Below are positions 1-12,200 of a stretch of 64,000 nucleotides of DNA, one piece after another. The stretch spans positions 10,333,240 to 10,397,239 of the forward strand of contig JAJEKV010000013.1 in NCBI GenBank assembly GCA_021234155.1, written 5' to 3'. Every line of letters begins with the position of its first letter. Positions within the stretch are counted from its first letter, which is position 1. A program made the translations under genes and the position numbers. This DNA comes from Isoetes taiwanensis. Lineage: Eukaryota; Streptophyta; Lycopodiopsida; Isoetales; Isoetaceae. A model generated the notes under the pieces. That model was not told the origin of the DNA and searched no databases. It saw only the letters and a list, made by a program, of their open reading frames with translations.

Positions 1-3000
1 GACGGGAGGCTCTATCCTGTCGATCTGACTAGGACCTTGCGCCGTGTCTTGACGAGGGGGTGTGACGCCAAGAGCACCCACCCTAAACCACCGAAGCAAT
101 TTTTGCCCCAAAAGTCCTCCCTCAAGGCCCTCGGCGACTTGACGGCAACTCTCTCCGAATCGTGATTCGCCAGCCACTGACCTCGAACGCTGATACTGCC
201 CCCTGGGACGCAAGTTTCATGGCCAAAAGACCACAATTGGTATTCCCAGGCCAAACTATCTCATGTCCGTAATAATTTCCGTAGTCAATTGGCCTAGGGA
301 GGTGGTCAGTCGGCACGCGCAACGAAGGCTGCAAGTGTTTCTTTCTTTGTAAAATCGACCGTGCAACTTCGCCTCTAGGGTAATTTCGACTCCCCATCGA
401 TGTGGCGAAGTCGACCGCCATTCCGAGCCCGCAATGTCTCAACTACAAAACACTTTGGTTTCTACATCGCCGACCGCATGACGCTCGCTGGGTTTGATAA
501 GTTCTCACTTGGACGGATGTTGGATTTTTTTGGACCTTATCGAGACAAGGCCCTTTGAACGAAGGATCTAAATCTGCCGGATAGGAACCGAGATCCGGGA
601 GGTGGTCTTGGGCGACGGCCCCCTGGGAGCCGCCAGAAAGTACTTTGGGAAACTTTTTGGGGCTCGCCTTTGGGTTCGGACTCTCCTCTAATGAGGTGGC
701 CTTGCAAGGTCCTGGCCTTGTTTGATTCTAGTGGTGTGCTGGGGTCGCCTCTGCTGCCCAACAACAGCCGCCCTAACCGCTCTAATGCAAACACTTTGAT
801 CTAAACCTTGTCCCGGAATTTTGAAAAACTGGCCTGTATGTTACATGGCGACTTAGGAAGCCTGCCGACAAAAATCAGAATTTAATTCGCATCATGCATT
901 AATTACGAATTTATGAATGTCTTGCTATCGCAAAGCCGCCTTCTTTACTTAATCGCCATACGGGAGGAGTACAGATCCAAACTCCATTCCGCCGGGCCTC
1001 CTTGCTTCGCTTTCAATCTGCATCTTATCTACCAAGTCCTGCGTGCAAGGACCAAAATTTAAGATCCAAAACGCAAAAACCCCGGCGAACCCGCAACTCA
1101 TAGGGTTTACGCTTTCTGAGGGCTCTATCCTTGTCGATTCGACTAGGACCTTTGCGCCGCGGTCTTGACGTGAGGTGGGGGTTGACGCCAAAGCACGGAC
1201 CCTAAAACCACCGAAGCAGCTTTTGCCCCAAAAAGTCCCTCTCCGGGGTTCCCCGGCGACGATAAAAGCAACTTCCTCTCCTGAATCGATTCGCTCGCCA
1301 ATGGACTCTAATGTCGACATTGTCCCGGGGACCAAGTTTCGTGGGCTGAAGACCACCTCTTCTCGAGGAAGCGCCCAAACTATCTCATGTCCAAATACAC
1401 TCGTAATAATTGGCCTAGAGGTGGCCGAACATCGCAACGAGGGCGTAGTGTTTCTTTTCTTTTGCAAACCTGACCGCAACTTGGTCTCTAGGGTAATTTC
1501 GCCTCCCCTGACGATGGGCGAAGTCAATCGCCATTCGAGCTCCGCAATGTCCCGAACGACAAAACACTTTGGTTTCTACAAGGTCGATCGCAGAACGCTT
1601 CAGCGATTTGATAAGTTCTCCGAATCGGATGTTGGATTTTGTTGACCTTATCGAGCCGGGGCCCTTGAACGAAGAATTCAAATCCACGGATAGGGGAACC
1701 GATCCCCGAGTGTGGTCTTTAGCGGCACGGCCCCCCGGGGAGCTGCCCAGAAAGGCTATCTCGAACTTTTTAGGGCTCGCCTCTTGGGGGTTCGTCTCCT
1801 CTCTAATGAGACGCCCTTGCAAGGTCCTCGCCTTGTTTGACTTGGGCAAGTGTGCCCTGACTGCCCAACAACAAGCAGCCCTGACCGCTCTAATACAAAC
1901 ACTTTGATCTAAACCTTGTCCGGAAATTTTGAAAACGGGCAGTATGTTGGCGATGACTTAGGAAGCTCCGCCGACAAAAATCAGAATTTAATTCCGCATC
2001 TATGCATTAATTACGAATTTATGAATGTCTTGCTCTCGCAAAAGTCGCCTTTACTTCTAATCGCCAACGGAGGAGTACAGATCCAAACTCCATTCCGCCC
2101 AGTTCCGCTTTTGCTTCAAGGTTCTCAATCGCGATCTTATCGGCCAAGTCCCAAGTGCAAAAGACCAAAACTTCGGCACCCAAAACGCAAACCCCCGCTA
2201 GAACCTCGGCAACTCATAGGGTTTACGTTTGGAGGCTCTATCCTTTTGTCGATTCGACTAGGACCTTACCCGTGTCTTGGCGTAGAGTGGGGTGTTGACA
2301 CGGGCGGGGACCCTAAAACCATCCGGGCAAATGCCCCAAAAGTCCTCTCCGGAACGCAGCGGCGGACGGGCAACTTCCCTCAGGAATCATGATTCTACTC
2401 GCCAATGGACTTCAAACGTCGACATTGCCCTCGGGGACCAAGTTTCATGGCCGAAGACCACCCCTTCTCGAGGAAGCGTCAAACTATCTCATGTCCAACA
2501 CACTAGTGAGTCAATTGGCCTAGGAGGTGGTTGTCGGAATCTTGCAACGTAGGGCGTAAGTGTTTCTTTCTTTGCAAAATGACCGCAACTTGGTCTCTCT
2601 AGGGTAATTTCGGCCTCCCGGACGATGTGGCGAAGTCGAATCGCCATTCCGAGCCTCCGATATGTCGAACGACAAAACACTTTGGTTTCTACCTGGCCGA
2701 TCGCTAGACGCCATGGTTTGATAAGTTCTCCGGACGGATGTTGGATTTTTTGGACCTTATCGGTGACGGGCCCTTGAACGAAGGATTCAAATCGGTCCGG
2801 ATAGGGAACCGAGATCCGAGTGTGGTCTTTAGCGTCTGACCCGGGAAGCCGCCAGAAAGGCCGCCTCGGAAACTTTTTTGGGCTCGCCTCTTGGGTCCCG
2901 ACTCTCCCCTAATGAGGTGGCCTTGCAAGGTCCTCGCCTTGTTTGACTTGGGCAAGTGTGCCCACCTCGGCTGCCCAACAACAAAAAGTGCGGACCGTTC

Positions 3001-5545
3001 TAATGCAAACATTTTGATCTAAACCTTGTCCAGAAATTTTGAAAACTGGCCCAGATGTTGGCGATGACTTAGGAAACCTGCCGACAAAAAATCAAAATTT
3101 AATTCCGTTCACTATGCATTAATTACGAATTTATGAATGTCTTGCTATCTTGCAAAAGCTGCGGTTTACTTCTAACCGCCACAACGGGAGGAGTACAGAT
3201 CCAAACTCCATTCAATTCGGTTCCCCTTGCTTCGCGTTCTCAATCGCATCTTATCGCCAAGTCCCAAGTGCAAAAGACCAAAACTTCGGCACCCAAAACG
3301 CAAACCACCGCTAGAACACGGCAACTCATAGGGTTTTACGTTTGAGGCTCTATCCTGTCGATTCGACTAGGACCTTCTTGGCGGTGTCTTGGCGTAGAGG
3401 GGTGTTGACACCAGAGCAGGGACCCTAAAACCATCCGGAAGCGCGACTGCCCCAAAAGTCCTCTCCCCCATTTTAATTTTATCGGCAACTTCCCTCTCGA
3501 GGAATCATGATTCGCTCGCCAATGGACTCGAAACGTCGACATTGCTCACGGGGACCAAGTTTCATGGCGAAGACCACCCTTCTCGAGAAGCGTCAAACTA
3601 TCTCGTCCGACACACTCGTGAGTCAATTGGCCTAGGAGGTGGTTGGCGAATCGCAGAACGTAGGGCGTAAGTGTTTCTTTCTTTTTGCAAAATGACCGTG
3701 CAACTTGGTCTCTAGGGTAATTTCGGCCTCCCGGACGATGTGGCGAAGTCGAATCGCCATTCCGGAACCTCGCAATGTCACGACGACAAAACACTTTGGT
3801 TTCTACACCGATTGATCCGGGGCGCCCGCGGGTTTGATAAGTTCTCCGTGGGCCGGATGTTGGATTTTTTTTTGACCTTATCGAGACGGGGCCCTTGAAC
3901 GGAAGGATTCAACCGGTTTTGATAGGGAACCGAGATCCGGGAGTGTGGTCTTTAGCGTCTGCCCCGGGAGCCGCCGGGAAAGGCCTCCTCGGGGAAACTT
4001 TGGGGCTCGCCTCTTGGGGTCCGGACTCTCCCCTCTAATGAGGTGGCCTTCTGCAAGGTCCCGCCTTGTTTGACTTGGGCAAGTGTGCCGGCTTTTGCCA
4101 ACAACAACTGCCGGACGTTCTAATGCAAACACTTTGATCTAAACCTTGTCCAGAAATTTTGAAAACTGGCTTGTATGTTGGCGATGACTTAGGAAGCCTG
4201 TCGACAAAAATCAAAAATTTAATTCCGTACTATGCATTAATTACGAATTTATGAATGTCTTGTTAAAAAGCTGCGCTTTTACTTCTAACCGCCACAACGA
4301 GAGAGTACAGATCCAAACTCCATTCCGTCAGTTCCCCTTGCTTCGCATTCTCAATCGCATCTTATCGGCCAAGTCCCAAGTGCAAAAGACCAAAACTTCG
4401 GCACCCAAAACGCAAACCCCCGCTAGAACCTCGCAACTCATAAGGTTTTACGCGTTGGAGGCTCTATCCTTGTCAGTTCGACTAGGACCTTGGCGCCGTG
4501 TCTTGACGTAGAGGGTGGTGTTGACGCTTGAGCACAGACCCTAAAACCACCACACAAGGCGGCTTGCCCCAAAGTCCTCTCCCCGGGCCACCGCTGACGG
4601 CCAGGCAACTTCCCCTCTCGGGAATGCGGATTCGCTCGCCAATGGACTTCGAATATGGAGACATTGTCCCGGGGACCAAGTTTCGTGGGCGTAAGACCAC
4701 CCCTTCTCGAGGAAGCGTCAAACTATCTCATGTCCAACACACTCGTAGTCAATTGGCCTAGGAGGTGGTCAATACCGCAACGTGGGGCGTAAAGTGTTTC
4801 TTTCTTTTGCAAAACCGACCGCGTGCAACTTGGTCTCTAGGGTAATTTCACCTCGGACGATGTGGCGAAGTCGAATCGCCATTCCCGAGCCTCCGCAATG
4901 TCCTAACGACAAAACACTTTGGTTTCTACGTCGACCCTTCAGGGCGCTTGGCGGTTTGATAAGTTCTCCTGACCGGATGTTGGATTTTTGGACCTTATCG
5001 AGCCGGGCCCTTGAACGGATTCAACAAATCGGATAGGGGAACCGGGAATCCCGAGTGTGGTCTTTAAGCGTGCGGCCCTCCGGGGGAGCTTTACCGAGGA
5101 AAGGTCGCCTCGAAACTTTTTGTGGCTCGCCTCTTGGGGTTCGGACTCTCCCCTAATGAGGCGGCTTGCAAGGTCCTGGCCTTGTTTGACTTGGGCAAGT
5201 GTGCCTCGTCGGTGCCAACAACAGTCCGCCTTACCGTGCTAATGCAAACACTTTGATCTAAACCTTTGTCCGGAAATTTTGAAAAACTGGCATGTACGTT
5301 GGCGATGACTTAGGAAGCCTGCTGACAAAAATCAGAATTTAATTCCTTACTATGCATTAATTACGAATTTATGAATGTCTTACACGCCCAAACAACAGTT
5401 TTTGCCTAGACCGCTCTAATGCTACCTATTTGATCAGAACTTTATCCGGAAATTCTAAAATTTGCCTCATATGCTGGGATGACCTAAGAAGCCAACCGAC
5501 AAAAATCAGAATTTAATTCCATACCATGCATTAATTACGAATTTA
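1..5545. repeat. Tandem array of ~1.11-kb satellite units
   Basis: The anchor TGCATTAATTACGAATT recurs at 895, 2003, 3115, 4233 and 5353, giving periods of 1108, 1112, 1118 and 1120 bp; the window opens inside a unit. A shortened, more diverged unit follows (5383-5545, next anchor at 5527). Within each unit the same blocks come in the same order: GAGGCTCTATCCT, CCAATGGACT, GTCAATTGGCCTAGG, AAACACTTTGGTTTCTAC, GATAAGTTCTCC, TGATCTAAACCTTGTC. Units differ mainly by 1-8 base indels and substitutions near CG dinucleotides. No reading frame is kept between units, so I do not call a gene. It is probably a heterochromatic satellite or an expanded piece of a dispersed element. Confidence 0.93.
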
Positions 5546-5704
5546 TGAAGCATGAATGCAAAAGAGCGATAACTAAAAAATTCGTGATCGAAAAAGGTGG
5601 AATTTTGACAAGCGGTTACAAGCGTGCGGTCGCGGACATGAGAAAACATTTCACTAGGATATGCGGTGTTGGTGCACGATGAAATAGCTCCAGAAGTCTT
5701 CGAG

Positions 5705-5872
5705 AGCTCACATCTTTGCCACAAAAGTTCTCTTCACGAAGGCCACGGCAATGGGCGAGCAATTTCCCCTCTCCAAAACCATGATTTGGCTCTTCCAATG
5801 GACTCGAATATCGACATTACCACAGGGACCAACTTTTCGTGGCCAAAAGACCACCCCTTGTTCTCCAAAAGA
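5705..5872 (+). repeat. Diverged fragment of the 1.11-kb repeat
   Basis: The stretch with CCAATGGACTCGAATATCGA, ACAGGGACCAACTTTTCGTG and AAGACCACCCCTTGTTC matches the middle block of the array units (compare 1300-1360 and 4640-4710), in the same orientation. It lies about 160 bp past the last recognisable unit end, so the array edge is rearranged. The DNA between (5546-5704) shows nothing recognisable. Confidence 0.7.
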
Positions 5873-5882
5873 ACAAAAGTAC

Positions 5883-6155
5883 ACTAGGCGTCCAGCCAGG
5901 CGTCCGCTGCGGCGTCCGTCGCCCGCAGACGCGATCGCGTCGCACAAAAGTGACGCCGCGATGCGGCGGGTGGTACCGTGGGCGTGGCTGGCGTGACGGA
6001 TCTGCCGCGTCCGCGATGTATTCGATAGCCGCACCACCACCGTGATCGCGGCGGTTAATACTGCGACGTGGCGTCGCGTTGCGCCGCATGGTGGCGTTAT
6101 TTCGCGGCGTCCACGCCACGCCGCCACGCACGCCGCAAGCCCACGTCGCTAAATG
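5883..6155. repeat. CpG-rich block with self-complementary subrepeats
   Basis: About 270 bp of very CG-rich sequence with repeated and inverted motifs (GGCGTCC, GCGTCGC, GACGTGGCGT, CACGCCAC). It is set in moderately AT-rich DNA and starts right after the satellite fragment. Internal inverted similarity between GGCGTCC near the left and GGACGCC near the right suggests a foldback or MITE-like insertion. No target duplication was found and no gene is supported. Confidence 0.4.
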
Positions 6156-7216
6156 TCCATTCTCTTGTTGTGCACCTCATCTTCCCCACAGACCTTGCAT
6201 GTTCTTTCTTCCCTCGGAATTTTCTTCCATCTTCCCTCTTCTATGTGTAACCGATGAGAACTCAATGCTCTGCGGTTTGCCAAGGTCATATCACTATCCA
6301 CATAAGTGGCCCTTTGAAGCCTTGGATTCATAAGTGTTCGATAGTCTGTCATTTTTGTCTTTGGGTCTTTCCAAATCGTCAGTTGAAGTCCCTGTATTAC
6401 CCATGCTCGAATTTCTGTTTGTGGGCACTCCTCTAGTTTTGTGTGTGCTAAAGCTAAAAGTTAATAATTAGTCCAACAAAGGTAAAGGGAAGGTGGAAAA
6501 CAACATACTAAAGTGAAACCAAAATGGAGTAGGGAAGAAAGAAACAAGCCATATTTTAGACAGCTTTCGGGTGATAAATTGGAAAACCCATCAGAGTAGC
6601 AAAGGGCAGGACAAACATCAAAATTAGCAAAGGAAATAAATGCCAAAGTCAGCTTGACACCACTGGCAGAGGATCAAGCACAACATATGCAAAATGTTAA
6701 CAAAAACTCAAGCAAAGGGCACAGGAAGATGAAAAACAACAATTTACAAAGGAACCCAGAGAGGAAAATACGTAAAAACAAAGGAGAACAAAGAAAGAAA
6801 TAAACAAATTGAGAGCAAAAACGTAAGAAAAGGCAATTGAAACTACTTAAGCATAAACCGAAAACCTAATCACATGAAATACCTTAGGAGATAGCCCGAG
6901 AAAGGTAGAAGGAAACGATGAAGAAGAGGAAATGCAGACACCAAAGAAAGGCAAGTAATCGGGGCTTTGAACTTTTGAACGAGATGGACGACAAAGGGCG
7001 AATGAATAATTCAAGAAATAGGAAGAATAGAACGCGGAGAGGGCAATAAATGCCGTGCATGATTAATAGAAGTGAGATCCCTAACCACTACACCACTAAA
7101 CTAAATGATAGATTAGGTTAAAACGAAAAGGACAAACATACAAAACTAAATCCTAACAAACTAAAGGTTGAGAGCCAAAGACAATCAACCATATAGAAAA
7201 AAATTTCGAAGGGCTA
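6156..7216. other. Intergenic, purine-rich on + strand
   Basis: No gene seen. The + strand is strongly purine-biased from about 6470 to 7330 (many AAAG, GGAAA and AAACAA runs). The short open frames here have no recognisable domain. Confidence 0.5.
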
Positions 7217-7973
7217 TCAACCACCCATAAACAAAACCAAATATAAGCTTAGCATGTGAAGGAGAAATACAAGTGTAAAAGGAAACAACATCCAAAAAAC
7301 CTCAGATATACCTCTATCCAAAGGAAGGAAGGAAGGAAGGAAGGAAGGAAGGAAGTATATTTTTACGTCGCACCACAAAGGCGAATCCACGAAGGACATG
7401 CGACCACAAGTACAAAGAAAACAAAAATACATTGCATGGGCGAAGCCCGTGAGCACCATGGGAAAACCGTTGCCATGATGACCCGCAGATCCAAAAGCTA
7501 TCTTTGCAAAAGCAACAAGCATACCTCCAACAAAACGTAACTTCAACAAACGCCCGAACCAGTAACCTCTTCACGCCTAGGGTGCCGAAAATCGGTGCGG
7601 ACTCATGCACGCCGCTAAACCTCCATCCTCTCACCAAAACCAGGCAAATAGATGTCGATGCAGAGATCCCGGTGCCGACCCCCGAGTAACTCGATCAAAC
7701 CACTAGACCATAAGAGCTGCCCCGAAAACAGTGGGAAGTCCCAAAACCCCATAGCAACGATCTGCTTGAAGGCGGTGGACCGTGGAGGGCAACGCGTGTC
7801 GAAAACCAACGATCCAATAAGCCCAAGCGCCCGGTAAGTCCAGGCGCCAGGGGAAGCGGCTTCGGGAAAACGCCAGAGAAGTCGCCGGAGGAGGTGCATC
7901 CTCCACCTAGCGCCAAGGCGAGGTAAAGGATAAATAACCATAAAGGTACTACTGACCCAAGAAAGGATATCAT
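7217..7973 (-). mobile_element. Probable LINE 3' end with (TTCC)n tail, minus strand
   Basis: A (GGAA)n run at 7321-7355 on + reads (TTCC)n on -. It is preceded on - by GTGCGACGTAAAAATATACT, which resembles the sequence just before the (TTCC)n tail of the LINE at 63.3 kb (TGGACGTTAAAATAAACTTC). DNA upstream on - (7400-7970) is GC-richer than its surroundings and would be LINE 3' UTR, but no reverse-transcriptase motif is visible. The call rests on the tail and short pre-tail similarity only. Confidence 0.4.
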
Positions 7974-8177
7974 TAACCTATGGAAGCCCCAAGGGTGGGA
8001 TAAAAAATAAAATTAATTAAAAGTGTACTAAAGGAAATAACAATCAACTGTATTATTAGTATAGCTTCCAACCCATTAGCATAGGAATTAAAGGATAAAT
8101 TCAAGCTATTTTGCCATTGTTTGAAGCATTTGGCAAAGCAGATTCTAGTAGAGAGAAGGAAAGAGAGGACAAGTGAA

Positions 8178-8290
<113 letters not shown>

Positions 8291-8384
8291 AATGTTATTA
8301 TTTCGGCCTCATGAGACCAAAGAAGTCTAGAAGACGACCACAATTTTATAAAGCTTATAAAAATCATGGAGCAATACCCTCCCT

Positions 8385-8650
8385 CTATGTCATGACACGA
8401 TGCAAGGTCCTTAATGTGAGTAGGATCTAGCCTCCGAAACATAAACCCTATGAGTTGCTAGGTTCTTGAAGGGTTTATATTTTGGGGAACAAATTTTGGT
8501 TATTTGCACCTGGAACGTGGCCGAGAGGTTGCAGTTGGAAATACGAAGCGATAGGTAGGTACTGACAGAATAGAGTTTGGATCTATCCTTCTCTTGCTGT
8601 GGCGATTAGAAATCAAGAGCCGCGTTTGCAATAGCAAGGCATTGTTTGGG
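8385..8650 (-). repeat. Diverged inverted copy of part of the 1.11-kb satellite
   Basis: Read on the - strand this matches the part of each array unit running from the anchor region to the GAGGCTCTATCC block (compare 2020-2280). Shared words include ATAAACCCTATGAGTTGC, GAGTTTGGATCT, GGCGATTAGAA and GCAAGGTCCT. Similarity is interrupted by many substitutions. So the satellite sequence also occurs dispersed and in opposite orientation, about 3 kb from the array. Confidence 0.75.
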
Positions 8651-9261
8651 ATCATTCTAGATGGTCAATAGATCCGAACCCCATTTTTTCAATTGCAATG
8701 TATGTGCATGTATGTTAGAGATGGTGCACCGAGTTATCCATGAAAACTGCCACGTTTCGGCCTCCAGAATGTTAACCCATTACATAAGTAACATTAACAA
8801 TGATAAATTCGGTGCCTGAGTCCGATTACCCAGTCCTCCCCATTCAAGATAGGGACGGCCATGACCTTGCACAAGTCGCCCCTGATATTGCTTGCTCCGA
8901 GGACAAAAGAATTTCCCACACAAAAGAGGTCAGCAGCATGTGTCACAGCTGCGAGGTTCAGGAGTTCAGCGCAGGGCAGCAGGGCTTCAGCCCCTGCAGC
9001 CAAGCTTACCCATGTGATCGCAATGTCCCTCGTTCTTTCATTCGGAAGAGAGACCTTTCTTTGAACTCTTTGAATTCTTGCCTCTTCAAAAAACACGTTA
9101 GCTTTGAAATATATTACAAAAAACATATGTCAGTTGCAGAAGCATGCAATTGCCATTTAATAAATACATGATAGCTGTGGAAGTTCTTTAGAAGAAACGG
9201 GATATTTCTTTTCTTTTAAATTTGTTATAGCATTAGTAACAATGTTCAGGTATGCTGTAAA
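8651..9261. other. SMC2 3' flank; possible stray exon on minus strand
   Basis: No complete gene. On the - strand about 8873-9000 could be an exon: it is preceded by a TTGGCTGCAG acceptor-like sequence and followed by a GT donor-like site. Its frame reads LLPCAELLNLAAV...NIRGDLCKV, faintly like the first helices of glycolipid-transfer (GLTP/ACD11-like) proteins, whose sphingolipid site is usually D-x-x-G-N. Here that reads N-I-R-G-D. No neighbouring exons were found, so this is weak. Confidence 0.2.
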
Positions 9262-12200
9262 CTATCTGTTCACTGTCGTCCTAGTCACTGTTGATACCCC
9301 ATCAACAAACTTGGTCCTATAGATGACGTTGGCATTGTTAAACATTCCTTCCTTGAGAGACACTACAATGAACTGATGAAACAAATGAAAACAAATGTCA
9401 AATCCAAATTATCAACATAAAGCTAAAACAAAAATAATGTTGTCATACCTGTGAATGTGGAAAGTGGGCTTTTATCATGCGCCCAATATTTTGTGTATGA
9501 CTCAGATCAAGAGCAGCATCAACCTGGTCAAGGTTCAGAAATTAAAAATGGAATTGAGCTCAGTTACACTGCACATTGCCTACTCACCTCGTCAAGAATG
9601 TATAGTGGGGCTGGCTTAAATAGCAACAAGGCTAAAATGAGAGAGAGGGCGATTAAAGAACGTTGACCGCCACTTAGTTCTGATAGAGATTGTTTCCACA
9701 CACTTCCAAATGCAACCTTCACTTCAAGCCCATCCAAGAAGTCTCCACCTTCTGGGGGTTCTAACTTTGCTGATGTGCCTGGTAATAGTGTAGAAAATAT
9801 GCTACCGAAATCCCTGCATACCAAAAACATGAATCCATCTACGCAACATGAGGTTGAAAATATTAAGTGCAGCTAATAATTAGCTTGCATACTTATTCAC
9901 AGATTGCCATGTAAGGTTCAAAGTTTCCTTCTTCTTTTCATCAAGTTCCAAAATAACTTCTTGAATCTTTGACTTGTCACTCTGAGAAATATTCGAAACA
10001 GCTGTCAGTAAACTTGATAGAAAGCAAAAAAATGTTTGGCATACATCCAACCTCAATAATATTTTTCTTTGAAAGCAGGTCCTTGTACTCATCCTCAGCC
10101 TTCTCGAACATTGTCATAACTTTTTTGTTTACTCTTTTCTCTAGACTGTTGTCATGATACATCACCCATGTTAATATAATAATATTTATGGCGACATAAC
10201 ACCTCACTCTAACTGCATCTACAATGGCAGACCAACATTGCTTATTAAAGCACAAGCCATTATGTCATGATACTTGAGAAGCGCGCAGCTACACACTAGA
10301 GCAGGGAAAGAGGGAGTGCATGGTTGGAGTTTTGGGATTCCCTCAGCTATTCTTCAATATGAGAATCACCTACTTATTTTGCTCCGATCGTTTAGTTTCG
10401 AACTCTTTCATTGCTGCTTTTGGATCTCGTGCACTGAAATCGTAATCAGTTCCTGGCTTCCCAAACAACTGCTTCTCTGCAGCTATCCACTCGTGCTTCT
10501 TGAGTAACTTATCTACCATGTCACTACAAGCTTGCTGGTCATTTTCCATTCTCTTGATCTGCAAACACGTTCGCGTACTTGTTTGGTTCCTAGTAAGTAT
10601 TTGAAGCCTTCAAATAAGCATTCCAACCCACCTCATTTAGCAATTTCTTGATATCCAAATTGCAGTCTGAAAGCTTTTGTTGAAGCTTATTTTGTTCCTT
10701 TACTAAGGAAGCGATTTCTGAATCTCTTTGCTTCAATTTCGCACGACTTGCTTTCAGCTCCTCTTGACTACTTTTGTATTCCCCCTCCAATTTTTCAACC
10801 TTATAGGAAGGAAAGAAAAGCATGTCACTATATGAGATTCTTATCTTGATGACAAACAGCACCTAAACTTTCCTATATATGTAGAATTAGTGATAAATGC
10901 CAATAGGGAACTTTCAAAATACACTTACTTGTGCTGCAAGCTTATCAATATCAGCTTCCATCTTCTTCACCTGGATTTCACTTGATGCTATTTGCTTCTG
11001 GACAGTGGCTATTTCTTGTGTAGCTGCTTCCTTCTCTAACAACAACCTCTCTCTCTCTCCTTCATGTTTCTGCAAGCAGTCAAAATGAGTTCGACATTAT
11101 AATGCAACACAATACCAAATACCTTTAGGATAATACAACCTTCAGCCCTTTTGACAGCGATGCCATCTCTTGCTTAGCAGCTTTTATCTGTCTATCGATG
11201 GACTTCAACCTATCTTCTCGACCGCTTCCATGTTCCTTTATGGCATTCTCCAGTTGTGCAACTGAGTCAACCAAGCCCTTGTAGGATTCTTCTTTGTTGG
11301 TAGCTTCTAAGATAGTTGCTTCAAGTTCAGCCTCCAATGCTGACACAGTTTCAGAGAGCTGATCGTATGGCAAAAATCAGCCAGAGGAAAAACTTCTTGC
11401 AGTGTGATAATGGAAAATATATCCAATAATCAAATAAAGCCTCGCGAACACAGCAATAGTCCTACATATTATGTTGTTTTGACATTGAATGAAAGGCATC
11501 TAGAAATTGATAGATTATATGACAAATGTGAAGTACAAAGACTAGAAGGCCGATCTTTGTTGTATTTTGAAAAAGTTTGACCTATAAAGCAGACATGTAT
11601 GACATTGCATTATCTATGACAAAAGTTCTCAGTTAAAGGTCCCAGGAGCCAGTTGGACAATAAAATCAAAATATCAGTTCCATCCATCTACCTATCCTAT
11701 AAGATATGTATAATATCTGATAAATTTACTTCATAAATATATTTGAGAACTGAAGAAAACATGAGAATTTGTTGACCTTATGATGTTGACTTTGTTCGGC
11801 ACGACTTTCAAAAAGAGAGAGATCATATTGTTTCAACTCTAACTGAGATTTGAGATGGTTAAACTTCTTCTGCAAGGGTGCCAACCCGACAATCTGCAGA
11901 AATTTTCTTATCAATATTTTCTTCTTGCAGGAAGTCTTTAGCTACAATGATTCTAATGCACTTAAATTACCTCTGACTCGATGTGTGCTAGCTTTTGTTG
12001 ATGAAGATGTAATTCTGCCTCTGCTTCAGAAAGAGTATGCAATTGCTTAAGTAGCTCCCCTCCACCTCTGCATTTATATGCCAATAACCCCAATTAAACT
12101 TGAGCTGTAAAGCAAGCACTGGTTCAAATCAATGGTGGTTTTAGTACTTGCGAGAACCCCCCGTTAAAAGGCCACTTGGCTGAAAAACGTCACCATCTAG

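Noticed and set aside
949-2392. Overlapping open frames in the 1.1-kb array (up to 192 aa)
   Set aside because: The frames are not kept from unit to unit and change with every indel; no domain is seen on either strand.
5383-5545. CRISPR-like or regularly spaced repeats near the array edge
   Set aside because: Only satellite fragments; no short repeats with unique spacers, and the DNA is plant nuclear.
7314-7637. 107-aa minus-strand frame
   Set aside because: Runs into the (GGAA)n tract and shows no domain; more likely LINE 3' UTR.
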